Below are positions 38,115 through 48,144 of a DNA stretch of 64,000 nt, one piece after another. Both the position numbers and the translations under genes were made by a program. The DNA is from Chondrocystis sp. NIES-4102 (GTDB taxonomy: Bacteria > Cyanobacteriota > Cyanobacteriia > Cyanobacteriales > Xenococcaceae). Where the stretch lies: NCBI GenBank assembly GCA_002368355.1, contig AP018281.1:2666001-2730000 (forward strand), written 5' to 3'. The first letter of the stretch is position 1; the number at the start of each line of letters is the position of its first letter. The notes under the pieces are model-generated. The model did not search any database and was not told the origin of the DNA. It saw only the letters and a program-made list of their open reading frames with translations.

Positions 38115-38981
38115 TTATCTGATTTTGTAGTTAATAATTTTAGCAGAAATTAATATACCTGGGTTATCAGGCAGTTTAATACTTTTTATGTCTATAGTTA
38201 ATTCGCGATTTGAGCTAACACAGGATTCTAAATTATGTATACTTGATTTTGGAAAAGATAAATATTTATTTTCTCTCATAATGGCTATAACTTGAAAAGT
38301 ACTATCTGGCTCATATAAGTTTAAATAATTATAAACATCTAGGGGATTTTGCATTCCCCACATTGCCCTAATTCTAAGATAAGTTATTTGTAATGGATCA
38401 ACTTTATTAACTCTATTTAGCTCTTTTGTTTGAGAGAAAGTAACATTTTGTATTGTACTAATACCAGTAGCAATTGTATTTTTAATTCTATCATAGTAAT
38501 CTTGACTAGCTGCATAACAATCACCATATATTAACCAAAGTAATTTAAGTTGCTTATTAGGGATAACACCAATTGCATAAATTAAATCTTTTTCTATCCA
38601 ATTTTCGCATTTACGGCTACTAGAAGAAATCATTAGATTATTTATAAATAGCTTATGTTTGGGGAAAGAACTATTTAAAGCAATTTGAGAATTAAGTGAG
38701 GAAATTTTTTTTACTTCTATAGCATCCCCACTACGAATAATTAAATCAGGAGGATTATTTTTGCCCCCTTGCCATGAAAATACTTGCTCATATTTAATAA
38801 GTTTACGCTCAAGATTAGTTTCATCTATAGTATTAGCAAACAAATCTTTTACATACTCTTCTAAGGCATCCCTAACTGCATTAATTCTATTATTACTTTT
38901 ACTTTGATAATGATCTAGTAAATTAGGTAAAGGGTGAGCTACAAGGTTACTTATCCCTTGAAGAATATCTACCATAATCAA
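38115..38981 (-). CDS. Type II restriction endonuclease, NgoPII-like (predicted GGCC)
   Basis: This 288-residue protein resembles the NgoPII restriction enzyme family: an N-terminal DHYQSKSNNRINAVRDALEEYVKDLF, a PD-(D/E)xK core in NPPDLIIRSGDAIEVKKI, ALNSSFPKHKL, a KDLIYAIGVI strand, TKELNRVNKVDPLQITYLRIRAMWG and a C-terminal domain. NgoPII cuts GGCC, so that is the inferred specificity. The second codon region offers MVDILQ (Met3) as an alternative start. It is cotranscribed with the downstream C5 methyltransferase (17-bp gap). Confidence 0.88.
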   Translation of the reverse strand: MIMVDILQGISNLVAHPLPNLLDHYQSKSNNRINAVRDALEEYVKDLFANTIDETNLERKLIKYEQVFSWQGGKNNPPDLIIRSGDAIEVKKISSLNSQIALNSSFPKHKLFINNLMISSSSRKCENWIEKDLIYAIGVIPNKQLKLLWLIYGDCYAASQDYYDRIKNTIATGISTIQNVTFSQTKELNRVNKVDPLQITYLRIRAMWGMQNPLDVYNYLNLYEPDSTFQVIAIMRENKYLSFPKSSIHNLESCVSSNRELTIDIKSIKLPDNPGILISAKIINYKIR

Positions 38982-39045
38982 TAATTACTTAATCTTTAGA
39001 CAACCAGCCAGTTTGTAATAGAAATATCCTAGCGTCCACTTAATA

Positions 39046-39831
39046 TTAAGATTTTGCTCGCAGTATTAATTCTACTAATTCACAAAATCCTTTGCCTTCA
39101 GCTTCTTTAGTGATTTGTTGTGGTTGATGTTTTAGATATTGCAGATAATGGGAAATATTAGCAACTCCTACAGAGACAGGAAACTTATTAAAATCAAATA
39201 AGGATTGATCATTAGGACTATCTCCTACTGTTACTATTTCTTCTGTAGTTAATTGAGGAAAAAATTCGTTTATAACTTCTAATAGAGCAGTAGCTTTATT
39301 TTGACCTCTGGGTTTAATATGACATTGGACATTGCTATAAGTAAAACTCCAACCATATTGTTGACATAAGTTATCTATTTCTTGAATTTCAGTATTAGTT
39401 AATCCAGCCACATCAAAAGTCCAATCAGTAAGGCGAAAAATATTATCGTCAGACTCTTTAATATGTGGATAATTAGCTTTAATTAGGTTAAAAGTTTCTG
39501 CTAATTTCTGACGATGTAAATGTATATTGTCTGGGGTAATTTTTAATTCATTACTTATCGGCTTCAATACTTTACTAACTAGCTTCAGATGCTCATCATA
39601 GTGATAATAAAGACCGCCATTTTCCGCGATCGCTCCTGTAATAGGTAAATAGTTAGCAATAGCATTAACCCAACCTGCTGAACGACCAGTTACTATGATT
39701 ACTAATATATTATTTTCTAATAGACTCTCAATATTTTTGATAACTTCACTACTAAATTTTTCATTATTAGTAAGTGTGCCATCCATATCTGTAGCGACTA
39801 AGCGGATATTTTTAAGTTGTTCAGCGTTCAT
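39046..39831 (-). CDS. HAD-superfamily hydrolase (Cof/HAD-IIB type)
   Basis: This 261-residue phosphatase has the HAD motifs: nucleophile aspartates in ATDMDGTL (residues 13-20), VTGRSAGW as motif II, a lysine in KPRGQNKATAL (motif III) and VTVGDSPNDQSLF (motif IV). A cap domain lies between motifs II and III, as in Cof-type and sugar-phosphate phosphatases. The substrate cannot be predicted; sugar phosphates are usual in this subgroup. It is a single gene with no operon partners. Confidence 0.9.
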   Translation of the reverse strand: MNAEQLKNIRLVATDMDGTLTNNEKFSSEVIKNIESLLENNILVIIVTGRSAGWVNAIANYLPITGAIAENGGLYYHYDEHLKLVSKVLKPISNELKITPDNIHLHRQKLAETFNLIKANYPHIKESDDNIFRLTDWTFDVAGLTNTEIQEIDNLCQQYGWSFTYSNVQCHIKPRGQNKATALLEVINEFFPQLTTEEIVTVGDSPNDQSLFDFNKFPVSVGVANISHYLQYLKHQPQQITKEAEGKGFCELVELILRAKS

Positions 39832-40643
39832 GTATTAATATTTATTATTTATGCTTAGGCAATTCTATATTTGCTCAGGATTGTTCATCATATAAGTATC
39901 TAATAATATATCTTCAATTTTTTACTTATTTTACAATTTTAATAATAATTTATCGCCTAATTTAAAGACATTTTTCTGAGCAAAATATTAAAGCTAATAG
40001 ATAAATAATTTTGCACTGTCTTGATTAATTATTAACTTTTTTCTTGAGCGCGCCAATGTAATCATCTGCCCAACATCATATAATCTTTTTCATATAAACC
40101 CTCGTAGTTATGATTTATAACAGGGTGTTGGTAACTTTTAATTAAGTCTTTAACTAAAGCTGCGCCTGATACACTACACAAATTAACATTAAAGTATTAT
40201 TAATATTTACTATAACTAAAATAGCAATTAAGATGATGGCGAGCTGGTAATTAGCAAAGTAGTAGTAGAGTCGCTATTAATTATTTTAATTTTTCGTATA
40301 ATTTTATACAGACAAATATTTGAGGGTGAGCTGTACTTTTTCCAAAACAGAATCATTTTAAAAAAAGTAGCTTATATGCCCAAAGACTGTAGTCAGTAAG
40401 CTTTACACCGCGATATCCAATATAAACCTAATTAACTGGCAGACTTATTATATTGCCTAGATATTTTACCTATTGTCTTAGCAATTCAATAACTATCGGC
40501 ATTTGAGCTAATAAATTTTAAGTAACATAGCAAATATTAGTCATTTTGTTTAATACTTAAGTAATAATACATAAACTAAAATTTAACTTTGAAATCTAGT
40601 ACGCAGTTTAAGTAACTACTTTTTAGGGTTAAAATCGGCAAAT
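39832..40643. other. Long gene-free region upstream of the hybrid kinase
   Basis: This 812-bp AT-rich stretch lies between divergent genes. I find no open frame worth calling, no tandem repeat and no strong hairpin with a T-tract. It is the longest gap in the window and may carry the kinase promoter or an unrecognised small RNA, but nothing in the sequence identifies either. Confidence 0.5.
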
Positions 40644-43529
40644 ATGTCCCACAAATTTCGACCATTTTTCTCCCGTACCTCTTTTCTAGTATTAACTGCT
40701 TTAATAGCACTAGGATATATAGGAAATTATCTAAAACTTCCTTTTGGCTTTGGAGTTGATTTTTTATTTGGCAGTATATTTGTACTAACTGTTGTTAGTC
40801 TTTACGGAATTAAATGGGGCGTTTTGGCTTCAATTATTGCAAGCTCCTATACTATAATTCTTTGGCAACATCCCTATGCCCTGATAATATTTGTTTGTGA
40901 GACATTATTTGTGGCTTGGAGAATAAGACGAGGTAATCATCAACTATTAATTAGTGACATGATTTTCTGGGTATTAATTGGGATGCCATTAATAGGTTTA
41001 TTTTATGGATATATTCTGAAAGTAAACTTAATTACTACAGCTATCATTTTAGTCAAGCAACCAGTAAATGGAATTTTCAATACTCTAATTGCTAATTTTA
41101 TTCTAGGTTATAAACCAATATACAATTGGGCAAACATTTCAGCTAAAAAAGCCAATCTTTTCTTCGAGCAAATCATCCTCAATCTTTTAGTAGCTTTCGT
41201 TCTCATTCCTGCTTTAACCCTAATGGTAATTAATAATAGAGCAGCCATGAAACAAGAACAAGAGACTTTAATTGCAACATTAGAAACTTCGGCACAAAAT
41301 TTAGCTGCTGATCTGCTACGCTGGCATCAGTCAGGGTTGGATGCTTTGCGCTATTTAGCACAGACAAGTAGTCAAACTAGAATTATAGTCTCAGGACAAA
41401 CTCAACATAGTCTTGAGTTAGCAATTCAAAGTTTACCATTATTTCGACAGACATATATTATTAATGCCGATCGCGATATAATTGCAGCAGCCTCTCCTCA
41501 ACGCAACTATATAGAGACAAGTCTTATTGATTTTTCTCGCTGGGATATTCCGAGAAAACCGCAAATCTTTATTATCCCCGATCAATCTACCTCTAACAAT
41601 TCTCAAACTCAGCCAAGGATCTTACAAACTTTACCAATTATTTTAAATAATCGTTGGTTGGGAAATATTATTGCTGAATTAAATATCGATTTTATTGAGA
41701 AATTATTACAAACGCCTACTTATTCGCAACCATTAAAAAGCACTTTATTTGATACTAAACAATTATTAATTGCCACTACAGATGAACAACAAATTAATCG
41801 AAGTAAAGCAACAGGTGAAATAACTTATCTAGATTCCGATAAAACTAAAGGAAGTCTTTATCATTGGCTACCAATTGTTAAAAATAAACCCTTAGTAGCT
41901 CGTTGGCGAGAATCTTACTATGTCAAAGATTTATTACTCAATGAAGAAATTCCGTTAACTTTGAGTATGAAAGCCCCTGCTGCTCCTTATATTGATTTTC
42001 TACAACTTTTATATGTTAGAAGTCTGACGCTTTTATTATTAATTGCCCTAGCTTCTATTGTAATAGCTAAGTTTTTGAGTCACTTATTAGTTAAGCCGAT
42101 TTTAAGTTTGGCAATTTTTACTAATAATTTACCTGATAAAATTCTACGCAATGAGCAAGTTATTTTACCCAGAAGTTCGATTACAGAAATGAATGCTTTG
42201 GCAAATAATTTTGAATTGATGTCTAATACGATAGAGGAAAATATACGACATATTCAAAGTGCCAACCTGAAATTACAACAGGCAAAAACTAAAGCCGAAG
42301 TAGCAAACCAAGCAAAAAATCACTTTTTAGCTAATATTAGTCATGAATTAAAAACACCTTTAAATAGTATTATTGGCTATAGTAGACTAATAAAAAAAAA
42401 TATAGATAAATCGAATCTTGATCCAAGTAATCCTTTAGAATTAAAGTCGGTAGAATGGTTAGAAATTGTGCAGCAAAATGGTAAATATCTTTTAACTTTA
42501 ATAGATGAAATTTTAGATTTATCCAAATTTAAAGTTCATCAAACTAAACTCAATCCTTCCCTTTTGACAATGGCTAACTTTATGGACGAGATAGTATTAT
42601 ACGCTCGCAATAAAACAGCCAAGAAGAATATTGTTTTTAAATTTGAAACTACTGATGATTTAGGATTTAATCTTTACGCAGATGAGCAAAGACTCAGACA
42701 AGTTCTACTAAATCTACTCAATAATGCCATAAAATATACTCATAAAGGACAAATAGTTTTACAAGTAAGTGTTATAAATCGTCTTCTGGGGGCAGATAAT
42801 AATCAAAATAAACAAATAAATGATATATCCTCCCAGATTTGTTTACGCTTTGCTGTTAGTGATACAGGTATTGGAATTGCACCGCAAGATTTAAATAGAA
42901 TTTTTCAGCCCTTTGAACAAGTAGATAAATATGAATTTCAAGAAATAGGTACGGGTTTGGGTTTATCAATTAGTAAGCAGTTGGTAGAATTGATGGGAGG
43001 AACATTAAAAGTAAAAAGCAAACAAAATAAAGGATCGGTTTTCTGGTTTGATGTTAATTTTCCTGAAATAAAAGTAAGCTCAGAAATTGATGCCCAATCA
43101 GTAAGTGATATTATTGGTTATAAAGGCGATCGCTTGACGCTATTAATCGTAGACGATGTAACTACCAGTCGTTTATTGCTTTCGGATATTTTAGAGCCTT
43201 TAGGTTTTAAAGTTTTAACTGCTAAAAATGGACAACAAGGGCTACAACTGGCTTTGCAAAATAAACCTGATTTGATTTTGACTGATTTATTTATGCCTAT
43301 TAAAACAGGCTTTACCTTAGTTTCCGAATTAAGACAGTTAGAAGACTTTGCCACCACACCAATTATTGCCGTTTCCGCTAGCAGTTTTGAACAGATAGAA
43401 AAACAAAGTCGCGCCTCTGGTTGCAATGCTTTTTTAACTAAGCCAATTGACGATCATAAGTTGCTAAGTTTACTAGGAAAATATCGGCAAATTGAATGGA
43501 TTTATAAAAACGTTACTGCTCAAAAATAA
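40644..43529 (+). CDS. Hybrid sensor histidine kinase with C-terminal receiver
   Basis: This 961-residue sensor kinase has several N-terminal membrane helices (about 15-165) and another near 175-190. Then come an extracytoplasmic sensing domain (about 200-450), a further helix (about 455-475), a HAMP-like linker, HisKA with phospho-His567 in SHELKTPLN, and an HATPase domain with NNAIKYT, DTGIGI and GTGLGLS. The receiver has Asp881 in LTDLFMP, plus VDDVTTS and FLTKPID. It would autophosphorylate and pass phosphate to its own receiver. No cognate regulator is adjacent; the signal is unknown. Confidence 0.93.
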   Translation: MSHKFRPFFSRTSFLVLTALIALGYIGNYLKLPFGFGVDFLFGSIFVLTVVSLYGIKWGVLASIIASSYTIILWQHPYALIIFVCETLFVAWRIRRGNHQLLISDMIFWVLIGMPLIGLFYGYILKVNLITTAIILVKQPVNGIFNTLIANFILGYKPIYNWANISAKKANLFFEQIILNLLVAFVLIPALTLMVINNRAAMKQEQETLIATLETSAQNLAADLLRWHQSGLDALRYLAQTSSQTRIIVSGQTQHSLELAIQSLPLFRQTYIINADRDIIAAASPQRNYIETSLIDFSRWDIPRKPQIFIIPDQSTSNNSQTQPRILQTLPIILNNRWLGNIIAELNIDFIEKLLQTPTYSQPLKSTLFDTKQLLIATTDEQQINRSKATGEITYLDSDKTKGSLYHWLPIVKNKPLVARWRESYYVKDLLLNEEIPLTLSMKAPAAPYIDFLQLLYVRSLTLLLLIALASIVIAKFLSHLLVKPILSLAIFTNNLPDKILRNEQVILPRSSITEMNALANNFELMSNTIEENIRHIQSANLKLQQAKTKAEVANQAKNHFLANISHELKTPLNSIIGYSRLIKKNIDKSNLDPSNPLELKSVEWLEIVQQNGKYLLTLIDEILDLSKFKVHQTKLNPSLLTMANFMDEIVLYARNKTAKKNIVFKFETTDDLGFNLYADEQRLRQVLLNLLNNAIKYTHKGQIVLQVSVINRLLGADNNQNKQINDISSQICLRFAVSDTGIGIAPQDLNRIFQPFEQVDKYEFQEIGTGLGLSISKQLVELMGGTLKVKSKQNKGSVFWFDVNFPEIKVSSEIDAQSVSDIIGYKGDRLTLLIVDDVTTSRLLLSDILEPLGFKVLTAKNGQQGLQLALQNKPDLILTDLFMPIKTGFTLVSELRQLEDFATTPIIAVSASSFEQIEKQSRASGCNAFLTKPIDDHKLLSLLGKYRQIEWIYKNVTAQK

Positions 43530-43985
43530 TTGAGCATGGGTATCAACAGAAAAGTTAATAGCCTAATTTCCCCAAGATACAGCGAAACCTTGAGTTTGAA
43601 AACGACTATCAACCTACAATGATTATTAACATCAACCAAGCTAAAGATAGCTTCATAAGCATAAAGAATAATTTTTTTAGCCCTCTTGCCTCAATAAGTC
43701 CAAGTAATCAATAAGTCAGGTATTTTTCGGGATTTTCAGCCAAATATATTGGTTAAACAAGAGTAAAGGCTCAACTTAAATTAATTAAAATCAATTAAGT
43801 ATTTGCCGCTAAAAAAAATCATCTCTTAAGTAAACTTCCTGTATTGTAAGCAGTTTCCTACTGATATTGCTCCGTTAAAATACTGAAAAGTGTCGAAAAG
43901 TTACTGTTCAAACTGAACCAATGGGAACGATATAATTACGTAATTACCTGTATTACCTAATGGTTTTCCCTGAGAGAAAAAACAC
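43530..43985. other. Gene-free region between convergent genes
   Basis: This 456-bp stretch lies between the hybrid kinase and a small coiled-coil gene. I see no gene, no strong terminator and no repeat. Confidence 0.45.
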
Positions 43986-44324
43986 CTAAGTCGCCCAAAT
44001 GTGTAGCCCCCAACCCAATACAATACCCAGAAATACAAAGCGCACAACCTGCCAAAATAAATCAGGTAATAGCAAACTTTCTAAACTTAGTTCTAAACTA
44101 TCTAATTCTTGCTGTAGGTGACGCAATTCGGTTTTAAGAGGGGGATGGGAAGACTTATGTTGCTGTTTCAATTCCTGCTGACGGGCTTGCAGTTGCGATC
44201 GCTTTTCTAAATCTTGTTTAACTTGAGCATATCGCTGTTGCAATTTCAGCAGGTTTTGCTCTATTTCCAGTAAATTCTGTTCCAGTTGATTTTCCTGATT
44301 GTGTTCAGATTTAGAAGCTGACAT
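43986..44324 (-). CDS. Small coiled-coil protein with C-terminal membrane anchor
   Basis: I do not recognise a named family. The 112-residue protein is a long glutamine- and leucine-rich coiled coil (about 12-85, with heptad-spaced leucines such as LEQNLLEIEQNLLKLQQRY) followed by one hydrophobic segment (about 90-110, LFWQVVRFVFLGIVLGWGLHIW) that would anchor it with a tiny external tail. It is probably a membrane-tethered oligomer. It is divergent from the next small gene, whose start is 48 bp away, so they share a promoter region. Confidence 0.65.
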   Translation of the reverse strand: MSASKSEHNQENQLEQNLLEIEQNLLKLQQRYAQVKQDLEKRSQLQARQQELKQQHKSSHPPLKTELRHLQQELDSLELSLESLLLPDLFWQVVRFVFLGIVLGWGLHIWAT

Positions 44325-44372
44325 CGTTAAAATTAAAGATAAGCAATTTTTAGATCGACTCGATATTAACCT

Positions 44373-44672
44373 ATGTTTGAAGTAACGCCCCTATCAACTA
44401 CCAATAATAAAGTTCCTACTGATTTAACCGACTTGGAATTGGCTCAAGCTTTAGTTGAACGTAGTGCTATAGCTCATCAAGATTGGCATCGTCTCAAAGG
44501 TAATCGTCAGGCTCAAGCTAAACAACAACTAACTTCCGCTTTAGTATTTTTACTCAAAAATCAACCCGCCCTCGCTCTACAACATCTTGATCAGGCGAAA
44601 GGATGGCTAGATGGTACACTAGTATCTCCTCCTTGCCCTGATAGTCAACGGCGTAAAGGCAAAGGTAATTAG
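44373..44672 (+). CDS. Conserved small protein (DUF6439-like), 99 aa
   Basis: This 99-residue soluble helical protein contains DLELAQALVERSAIAHQDWHRLKGNRQAQAKQQLTSALVFLLKNQPALALQHLDQAKGWLDGTL. The pattern is shared by a cyanobacterial and plastid family that I think is DUF6439; the identification is from memory. It has no membrane segment. The C-terminus is basic and probably disordered. The function is unknown. It is divergent from the coiled-coil gene and followed by about 300 bp without a gene before yebC. Confidence 0.65.
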   Translation: MFEVTPLSTTNNKVPTDLTDLELAQALVERSAIAHQDWHRLKGNRQAQAKQQLTSALVFLLKNQPALALQHLDQAKGWLDGTLVSPPCPDSQRRKGKGN

Positions 44673-44969
44673 CTATGAATTAATAGAATATATGGCGATC
44701 GCCAGAGACAATGCTTTATGATCTTTTTCCTGGTTGAATAGACAGACTAAACAACATTTATACTTAATCAGTTTGATATTTTCCACAATAAAGAGCGATC
44801 GCGATTAATCATCATTTTGTTATTGCTGAATTTAATACCTATTGGAGTAAATACAGTTAGCCAGTTGCGCCACTATTGATAGATCCAAATCAGAAGTTAC
44901 ATAATAGCTAAGATCAACTAAGCATGATTAGCATATAGTATAAATTTTAAGATAGAGGAAAGATCAACA

Positions 44970-45722
44970 GTGGCAGGACATAGTAAGTGGGCTAATATCA
45001 AAAGACAAAAAGCTAGGGTGGATGCCAAAAAAGGCAAAACTTTTACTCAACTGTCTCGCGCTATTATTGTCGCTGCTCGTAATGGTGTTGCTGATCCCGA
45101 TGGCAATTTTCAACTCCGCACAGCTATAGATAAAGCTAAGGCTGCTGGTATTCCCAACGAAAATATCGAGCGATCGCTTGCCAAGGGGGCAGGTACTTAT
45201 CAAGATGATGAGGCAATTTTAGAATCAATTCGCTATGAGGGTTATGGTGCAGGGGGTGTAGCTGTGTTGATTGAGGCTTTAACCGATAATCGTAACCGCA
45301 CGGCTGCTTATCTTAGATCGGCTTTTACAAAAAATGGTGGTAACTTAGGGGAAACAGGTTGTGTAAGTTGGATTTTTGAGCAAAAAGGAGTAGTAATATT
45401 AGAAACAATTGATGAGGAGAAATTGCTCGAAGCATTATTAGAAGCAGGGGCGGATAATTACGAAATATATCCAGATGACCAGATTACAGAGGTGTTTACT
45501 GAAGTTACAAACCTCGCTCATCTCCATCAAACCCTGAAAAATTTTAATTTTACGATCAAAGAGTTTGAGCTACGCTGGATACCAAATACTAATATTGAAA
45601 TAAAAGATCCAGAACAAGGGCGATCGCTTTTAAAATTGATCGACACTTTAGAAGATCTAGATGATGTACAAAATGTTACGGTAAATTTAGAGATGGACGA
45701 AAATTTAGTTGTCGGTGATTAG
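44970..45722 (+). CDS. yebC: YebC/PmpR-family protein
   Basis: This 250-residue YebC-family protein has the invariant start AGHSKWANIKRQKARVDAKKGK, the AARNGVADPDGNFQLRTAIDKAKAAGIPNENIERSL block, and three-domain length. YebC proteins have been described as DNA-binding regulators and more recently as ribosome-associated factors that help translate difficult sequences. The start is GTG at 44970, preceded by GAGGA at 44955-44959. It is single, with a PHP-domain gene downstream on the same strand after about 106 bp. Confidence 0.96.
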   Translation: MAGHSKWANIKRQKARVDAKKGKTFTQLSRAIIVAARNGVADPDGNFQLRTAIDKAKAAGIPNENIERSLAKGAGTYQDDEAILESIRYEGYGAGGVAVLIEALTDNRNRTAAYLRSAFTKNGGNLGETGCVSWIFEQKGVVILETIDEEKLLEALLEAGADNYEIYPDDQITEVFTEVTNLAHLHQTLKNFNFTIKEFELRWIPNTNIEIKDPEQGRSLLKLIDTLEDLDDVQNVTVNLEMDENLVVGD

Positions 45723-45828
45723 CTATTGGTAATTCGTTTAGGGTGTGTGTTGTTTGTTTAGCTAGCTATCGCTCATTTCTCTAGAGATTAATAATTTTTT
45801 ATTACCTATTAAGATCACTTTAATTAAT

Positions 45829-46650
45829 ATGATAGAACTCCATACTCACACCACCTATTCCGATGGTTTATTGACTCCCCAAGAGTTAGTTGCAAGGGCA
45901 GCCAAGGCAGGAGTTAAAGCTTTGGCAATTACTGATCATGATACATTACATGGATGGTCAGAAGCGATCGCGTCCGCTAAAAGTTATGAGTTAGAAATTA
46001 TTCCAGGTGTTGAATTAAGTACAGTTTATAACGGGCGATCGCTCCATATTTTAGGTTACTATCCCCAACAAGAATTATTAGAAGTTCCTTTGTCTGAGAG
46101 ATTAGCAGGTAGAAAGCGTCGAGCAGAACAAATGATCGAAAAGCTCGCAGCTATGGGGTATCCTCTTTCCTTAACTAGTACGAACGATAACATGGCTTTA
46201 TGTCGTCCTCATATCGCTAATGCTATGGTAAAGGCTGGTTATGTAAATTCAACTCGCGAAGCTTTTGATCGTTTTATCGGTGAAACCAAGCCAGCTTATG
46301 TACACTATGAGAAATTTTCCGCTCAAGATGGCATCAATTTGATTCGTCAGTGTGGTGGTGTGCCAGTTTGGGCGCATCCTTATTTATTTGCAGGTGGAAA
46401 AGTAGAAGTGGTTTTACCTGAGTTGGTAGAAGCAGGATTAATGGGGCTTGAGGTGTATCATCCTTATCATGGTAATAATCAGGTTAATCGTCTTTTAGAA
46501 CTGTGCAACCAATATAATTTATTTATTACAGGTGGTACAGACTATCATGGTTTCGATTCTAATGATTCTGCAACCCCACGTTGGCAATTAAATCAATTTC
46601 ATCTACCTTTAAGTTTGCTTGAACCAATTAAACAAGCAGTTGGGCGATAA
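45829..46650 (+). CDS. PHP-domain phosphoesterase, TrpH/YciV-like
   Basis: This 273-residue metal-dependent phosphoesterase of the PHP family has metal ligands in ELHTHTTYSDG (residues 3-13), AITDHDTLHGW, IPGVELST, WAHPYLF and TGGTDYHG. The relatives with this layout hydrolyse 3',5'-phosphoadenosine phosphate or trim 5' ends of RNA (RNase AM, formerly TrpH/YciV). The local role cannot be told apart. The gene ends shortly before a repeat block. It is probably transcribed together with or independently of yebC; no terminator is visible between them. Confidence 0.88.
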   Translation: MIELHTHTTYSDGLLTPQELVARAAKAGVKALAITDHDTLHGWSEAIASAKSYELEIIPGVELSTVYNGRSLHILGYYPQQELLEVPLSERLAGRKRRAEQMIEKLAAMGYPLSLTSTNDNMALCRPHIANAMVKAGYVNSTREAFDRFIGETKPAYVHYEKFSAQDGINLIRQCGGVPVWAHPYLFAGGKVEVVLPELVEAGLMGLEVYHPYHGNNQVNRLLELCNQYNLFITGGTDYHGFDSNDSATPRWQLNQFHLPLSLLEPIKQAVGR

Positions 46651-46714
46651 ATGATAATTTTGTGGTTTATTTGCTCCTTGGTAGCTTTTAGCTTCTCCTG
46701 ACTCCTGACTTCTT

Positions 46715-46758
46715 GATGCAGTCACTCATGGGGGAAACCCCCAAGACCGTGCTGCATC
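46715..46758. repeat. Hairpin repeat unit A
   Basis: A 44-nt imperfect palindrome. The outer stem is GATGCAG (46715-46721) with CTGCATC (46752-46758), and the inner perfect hairpin is GGGGG-AAA-CCCCC (46730-46742). It is flanked on both sides by CTCCTGACTCCTGACTTCTT-like sequence shared with unit B. Confidence 0.8.
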
Positions 46759-46779
46759 GCTCCTGACTCCTGACTTCTT

Positions 46780-46824
46780 GGTGCATTCGCTCTTTGATGG
46801 AAACCAACAAGATCGCGATGCACC
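46780..46824. repeat. Hairpin repeat unit B
   Basis: A 45-nt relative of unit A. Its outer stem is GGTGCAT (46780-46786) with ATGCACC (46818-46824). Two positions differ from unit A and are compensated on the other arm, so pairing is kept. Confidence 0.75.
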
Positions 46825-46841
46825 GCTCCTGACTCCTCCTA

Positions 46842-46911
46842 CCTACTACCTACTACCTACTACCTACTACCTACTACCTACTACCTACTACCTACTACCT
46901 ACTACCTACTC
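46842..46911 (+). repeat. CCTACTA heptamer tandem array
   Basis: Nine full CCTACTA units run from 46842 to 46904 and a partial tenth follows. The array ends about 8 bp before the glk stop codon. It is the longest of the heptamer arrays in this window. Confidence 0.9.
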
Positions 46912-46918
46912 CGCACTA

Positions 46919-47950
46919 CTAATCTTGATTCTGCAACCCGTATAGCACCGAGCCTACTAATCCTACTTGGGGATTTAAGACAATGTGGACAGGAATTGCT
47001 GTAATTAAAGAACTAACCCGACCTTTATCTTTAAAAGTGTTTAAAAATCGACCATCCTGCATCAAGGGTAAGATTTTAGCAGCAATACCACCTGCAATGT
47101 AGATTCCGCCATAGGAAAGTAATTTTAGGGCTAAATTCCCTGTTTCTGCCCCATAAGCCTCAATGAAAATTTCCATAGTTTTTTCACACAGGCGATCGCT
47201 CTGTTTAAAAGCTGCTTGTGAAATTATGGCAGCAGGATCGATAGTTTTATTAGTTTCTTGTTCCCAGGCTGTTATTTTTTCAGCAATTTCTGAAGATTCG
47301 CTGGCAAAGTTGCTATCTCTGAGAAACTGATATATTGAGGGAATACCTTGACCTGATACTACTCGTTCTACTGAAATATGTTCAACTTTTAGTTTATGGC
47401 GCAAATATTTTAATAATTCTGTTTCCAAATCATTGCGAGGTGCAAAATCTGCGTGTCCCCCTTCACTGGCAAAAATTTGATATTTGTTACCTTGAGGAAT
47501 TAAAAACGCTTCCCCTAAACCTGTTCCTGCACCGATAACCGCTATGGGGGCTTTTTTTCTGGCTTCTCCCACTTGTAAGGTATGAATATCTACATCCTTT
47601 AAACCTAAAATACCAAAACTATTAGCAGCAAAATCATTGATTAAACTGACTTTTGGTATATCTAATTCCATTTCTAGACGCTGACTATCTAAAACCCATT
47701 TGAGATTAGTTAAAGTACAAGTATTATTAATTACTGGACCTGCGATCGCCAAACAAGTTATTTCAGGTTGTAGTTTTTTGTCTTCTCCTAGAAATTCTTT
47801 TACGATAGGCACTAGATCAGGAAAGTTAGCACTAATATATTGAGCTTCTTTAACAGTTCTAAAAGACTTTTCTGTTAATGTTACTTCTGTGACTTCTACT
47901 AAACGTAAAATAGTCTTTGTTCCGCCAATATCTCCAGCAAGTAAAAACAT
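46919..47950 (-). CDS. glk: Glucokinase
   Basis: This 343-residue ROK-unrelated, Glk-type (Pfam glucokinase) enzyme phosphorylates glucose with ATP. It has the phosphate-binding DIGGTKTILRL at residues 7-17, TCLAIAGPV, LINDFAAN with the catalytic aspartate, and GAGTGLGEAFL. The GGIAAKIL near residue 290 fits the ATP-binding adenosine motif. Length is typical of cyanobacterial glucokinase. The stop codon lies beside a heptamer array, so transcription would run into repeat DNA. Confidence 0.94.
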   Translation of the reverse strand: MFLLAGDIGGTKTILRLVEVTEVTLTEKSFRTVKEAQYISANFPDLVPIVKEFLGEDKKLQPEITCLAIAGPVINNTCTLTNLKWVLDSQRLEMELDIPKVSLINDFAANSFGILGLKDVDIHTLQVGEARKKAPIAVIGAGTGLGEAFLIPQGNKYQIFASEGGHADFAPRNDLETELLKYLRHKLKVEHISVERVVSGQGIPSIYQFLRDSNFASESSEIAEKITAWEQETNKTIDPAAIISQAAFKQSDRLCEKTMEIFIEAYGAETGNLALKLLSYGGIYIAGGIAAKILPLMQDGRFLNTFKDKGRVSSLITAIPVHIVLNPQVGLVGSVLYGLQNQD

Positions 47951-48144
47951 AGGTAGTTATGTAAATTTAATTAAATAGTTTACATGGCGAACCGCTAACA
48001 TTTACTTTTTAGATCTATCTTCGACTTATTTATATTGATGGGTGATTATGCCGAATATCCCAATTATCTTAGATTTAATTAACCCCTAAGAACATTGTGT
48101 AAATTATCTATTTAACTAGTATTCTTGTTCTAAGGTGAATAAAA

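Noticed and set aside
36540-39625. Lack of HIP1 (GCGATCGC) around the restriction-modification genes as a sign of transfer
   Set aside because: Equally long HIP1-free stretches occur at ordinary genes (about 39.6-43.1 kb), so the gap is not informative.
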